Shown: positions 62,313 to 64,000 of the stretch, in pieces
Position numbering within the stretch: the first letter of the stretch is position 1
How the letters are laid out: every line of letters begins with the position of its first letter
Assembly: GCA_905182495.1 (NCBI GenBank)
Contig: CAJJBU010000003.1
Location: 370,263-434,262, forward strand
Reading direction: 5' to 3'
Source of the DNA: Flavobacteriales bacterium UBA952
GTDB lineage: Bacteria > Bacteroidota > Bacteroidia > Flavobacteriales_D > Crocinitomicaceae
DNA length: 64,000 bases
Notes under the pieces: model-generated
Database searches by the model: none
Told to the model about the DNA's origin: nothing
The model's input: only the letters and a program-made list of their open reading frames with translations
Program-made: the position numbers and the translations under genes

Positions 62313-64000
62313 AAGCTATAACTTGTAAACTCCGAAAGAATTGCTGCAATTGTTATAAACCCTTTGAACTCTCAAGAGATTTATGTGGCTGCGCTAGGTG
62401 CCTTGTGGGGCGACAATGAAGAAAGAGGGGTTTTTAAGTCTTCAGATGGCGGCGAAACCTGGAGCAGGGTTTTGTATGTGAATGCTAAAACGGGGTGCTC
62501 AGACTTGCTTATTGACCCCAGAAACCCCGCTGTACTTTATGCTTCCATGTGGGAGTTTAGACGCACAGCTTGGTCATTTGATTCTGGTGGTGAAAATAGT
62601 GCCTTATATAAATCCATTGATGGGGGGAAGTCGTGGAATAAAATTCATAAAGGCTTACCTGAAGGTAAATTGGGGCGAATGGGAATTGCAATGGCACAAA
62701 GCAACCCAGATGTACTTTATACAGTTATTGAAGCCGAAAACAAAAAAGACAAGGGGTTGTACAGAAGTGATGATCTTGGAGAAACTTGGGCACAAATGAA
62801 CAACGACTTTGAAATCACAGTCCGTCCCTTTTACTTTTCAAGAATAGTTGTTGATCCTAGGAATGAAAATGTGATCTGTAAAGCGGGACTACAGGGTTCT
62901 ATTTCTAGAGACGGAGGTAAAACCTTTAAGGGTCTCGGAAACATGCACAGTGATATACACGATATTGTATTTTCAAATATTCATTCTGACATCATGTACT
63001 TCGGAACAGATGGTGGGGTCTATCGCAGCTGGAACGGGGGTATAACTTGTGAAATTGTTGAGAATTTACCCTTGTCCCAATTTTATCAGATCAGTGTTGA
63101 TAATGAGTCCCCATACAATATTTATGGAGGCCTTCAGGACAATGGCTCATGGTATGGACCTTCATCATCACCGGGAGGTATTCAGGCACGGGATTGGAAA
63201 TCCTTAGGTGCAGGAGATGGTTTTAGGGTCCTCAAACACAGCACTAAAAACATCGTTTATTCTGAGATGCAGGGCGCTGAAAATGTTTGGCGGATTGATA
63301 ATGAAAATAGATTGGTGAAAACAATACAACCGCTTCCCAAAGATGGGCACGATAAATTGAGGTTCAATTGGAATGCCCCAATGGCTTTGAGCACAACGAA
63401 ACCCGATAGGATTTATATGGGGAGTCAATACTTGCACAGGTCAGAGAACATGGGAGAATCTTGGCAAATCATCTCCCCTGATCTCACCACCAATGATCCG
63501 AGCAAACAAGACCAAGGAAATTCTGGAGGCCTTTCTATGGATAATTCTGGTGCAGAAAACCATACGACGATATTTACGATTGCGGAGTCTGAATTAGACG
63601 CAAACGTAATTTGGGTGGGTACGGATGATGGAAACGTTCAAGTTACTCGTGATGGAGGTAAATCATGGGTCAATACTGCGGCTAATATTCCAAACCTCCC
63701 TTTAAACACGTGGTGCTATCATATTGAATTAAGCACGCTAGATAAAGCGACTGCATATGCTGTTTTCGATGGACATACAGCCAATGACAAGACTCCTTAC
63801 GCTTATAAAACTGCGGATTACGGACAGACATGGACAAGTATCATTTCTCCGGGAATCGAGGGTGTCGTACGAAACATACAAGTGGACTACGTCAACCCTG
63901 ACCTGCTATTTCTAGGAACAGAATTGGGCCTTTATATCACGTTGAACGGAGGGGCAGAATGGTATAAGTTTAGCAACAACATGCCTTCAGTGGCGACACA
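62313..64000 (+). pseudogene. BNR/Asp-box (VPS10/sortilin-type) beta-propeller protein, 5'-truncated
   Basis: From about 62313 the plus strand encodes a continuous reading frame (to the window end) of a family often annotated WD40/YVTN/BNR-like or glycosyl hydrolase/VPS10. Typical Asp-box blades appear: SSDGGETW, SIDGGKSW, SDDLGETW, SRDGGKTF, TRDGGKSW. Family segments NEERGVFK, LYASMWEFRR and YNIYGGLQDNG are present. An in-frame stop lies just upstream (62310-62312) and there is no ATG at the front. The signal peptide and first propeller blades (about 150 or more residues in homologues I recall) are missing. It therefore looks like a decayed or truncated gene; the 3' end is beyond the window. 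Confidence 0.75.

Noticed and set aside
62482..62799. 105-codon plus-strand frame
   Set aside because: It is an out-of-phase shadow of the propeller frame running from 62313 to the window end.

Overview
The window looks like a piece of a marine or aquatic Bacteroidota chromosome, most likely Flavobacteriales. The evidence is a SusC/SusD pair, type IX secretion (T9SS) sorting domains of both type A and type B, families largely restricted to the phylum (DUF4175, DUF4271, DUF4292, a 30-residue AURKAIP1/COX24-like basic protein), TAnnTTTG-type promoter elements, the near absence of Shine-Dalgarno sequences, and moderately low GC. No rRNA, tRNA, CRISPR array, insertion sequence or prophage was seen. 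Most of the content is core chromosome with a few accessory blocks.

Layout. 1-1191: a partial exported protein and rpiB on the minus strand, then a 430-bp AT-rich divergent gap with several TTATCAAC boxes, a candidate replication origin. 1192-7294: DUF4175 protein, RsbW-like ATPase, ybeY and mnmG, with two perfect 16-bp parS sites around the ybeY/mnmG junction. 7402-13961: a compact minus-strand polysaccharide utilisation locus (SusC, SusD, PKD lipoprotein, GH16 laminarinase-like enzyme). 14147-24970: mixed genes, namely a 2-hydroxyacid dehydrogenase, a T9SS-exported subtilisin with SprB repeats, CvpA, tadA, recO, a TonB-dependent receptor, a thioredoxin-like protein, recX, rng, the 30-aa basic protein and an HU/IHF-type protein. 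25073-31806: mutY, pdxA and the lipid operon DUF177-rpmF-plsX-fabH-accB-accC.

31884-39322: a small exported protein followed by a giant repeat-rich T9SS type B surface protein. It contains five 237-bp and three 414-bp tandem repeats and is split into two reading frames by a one-base insertion inside a repeat. 39349-53890: envelope and polysaccharide functions. These are two O-antigen-ligase/polymerase-type proteins, a cyanophycinase/isoaspartyl-peptidase pair, a tightly coupled chain dut-nucleotidyltransferase-TPR-DUF4292-EnvC-like, and a minus-strand block of histidine kinase, response regulator, flippase, chain-length determinant and polymerase. 54034-60418: serS, a lipoprotein, a large TPR protein, a glutaryl-CoA-dehydrogenase-like enzyme, DUF4271 and hemD. 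60593-64000: a T9SS-exported thioredoxin-fold protein with a strong terminator, then a 5'-truncated BNR/VPS10-type propeller gene running off the window.

The two most striking points are the parS/oriC-like arrangement near mnmG and the frameshift in the tandem-repeat surface protein. The frameshift sits at a chimeric repeat junction and could be real recombination, phase-variation-like inactivation, or an assembly error.
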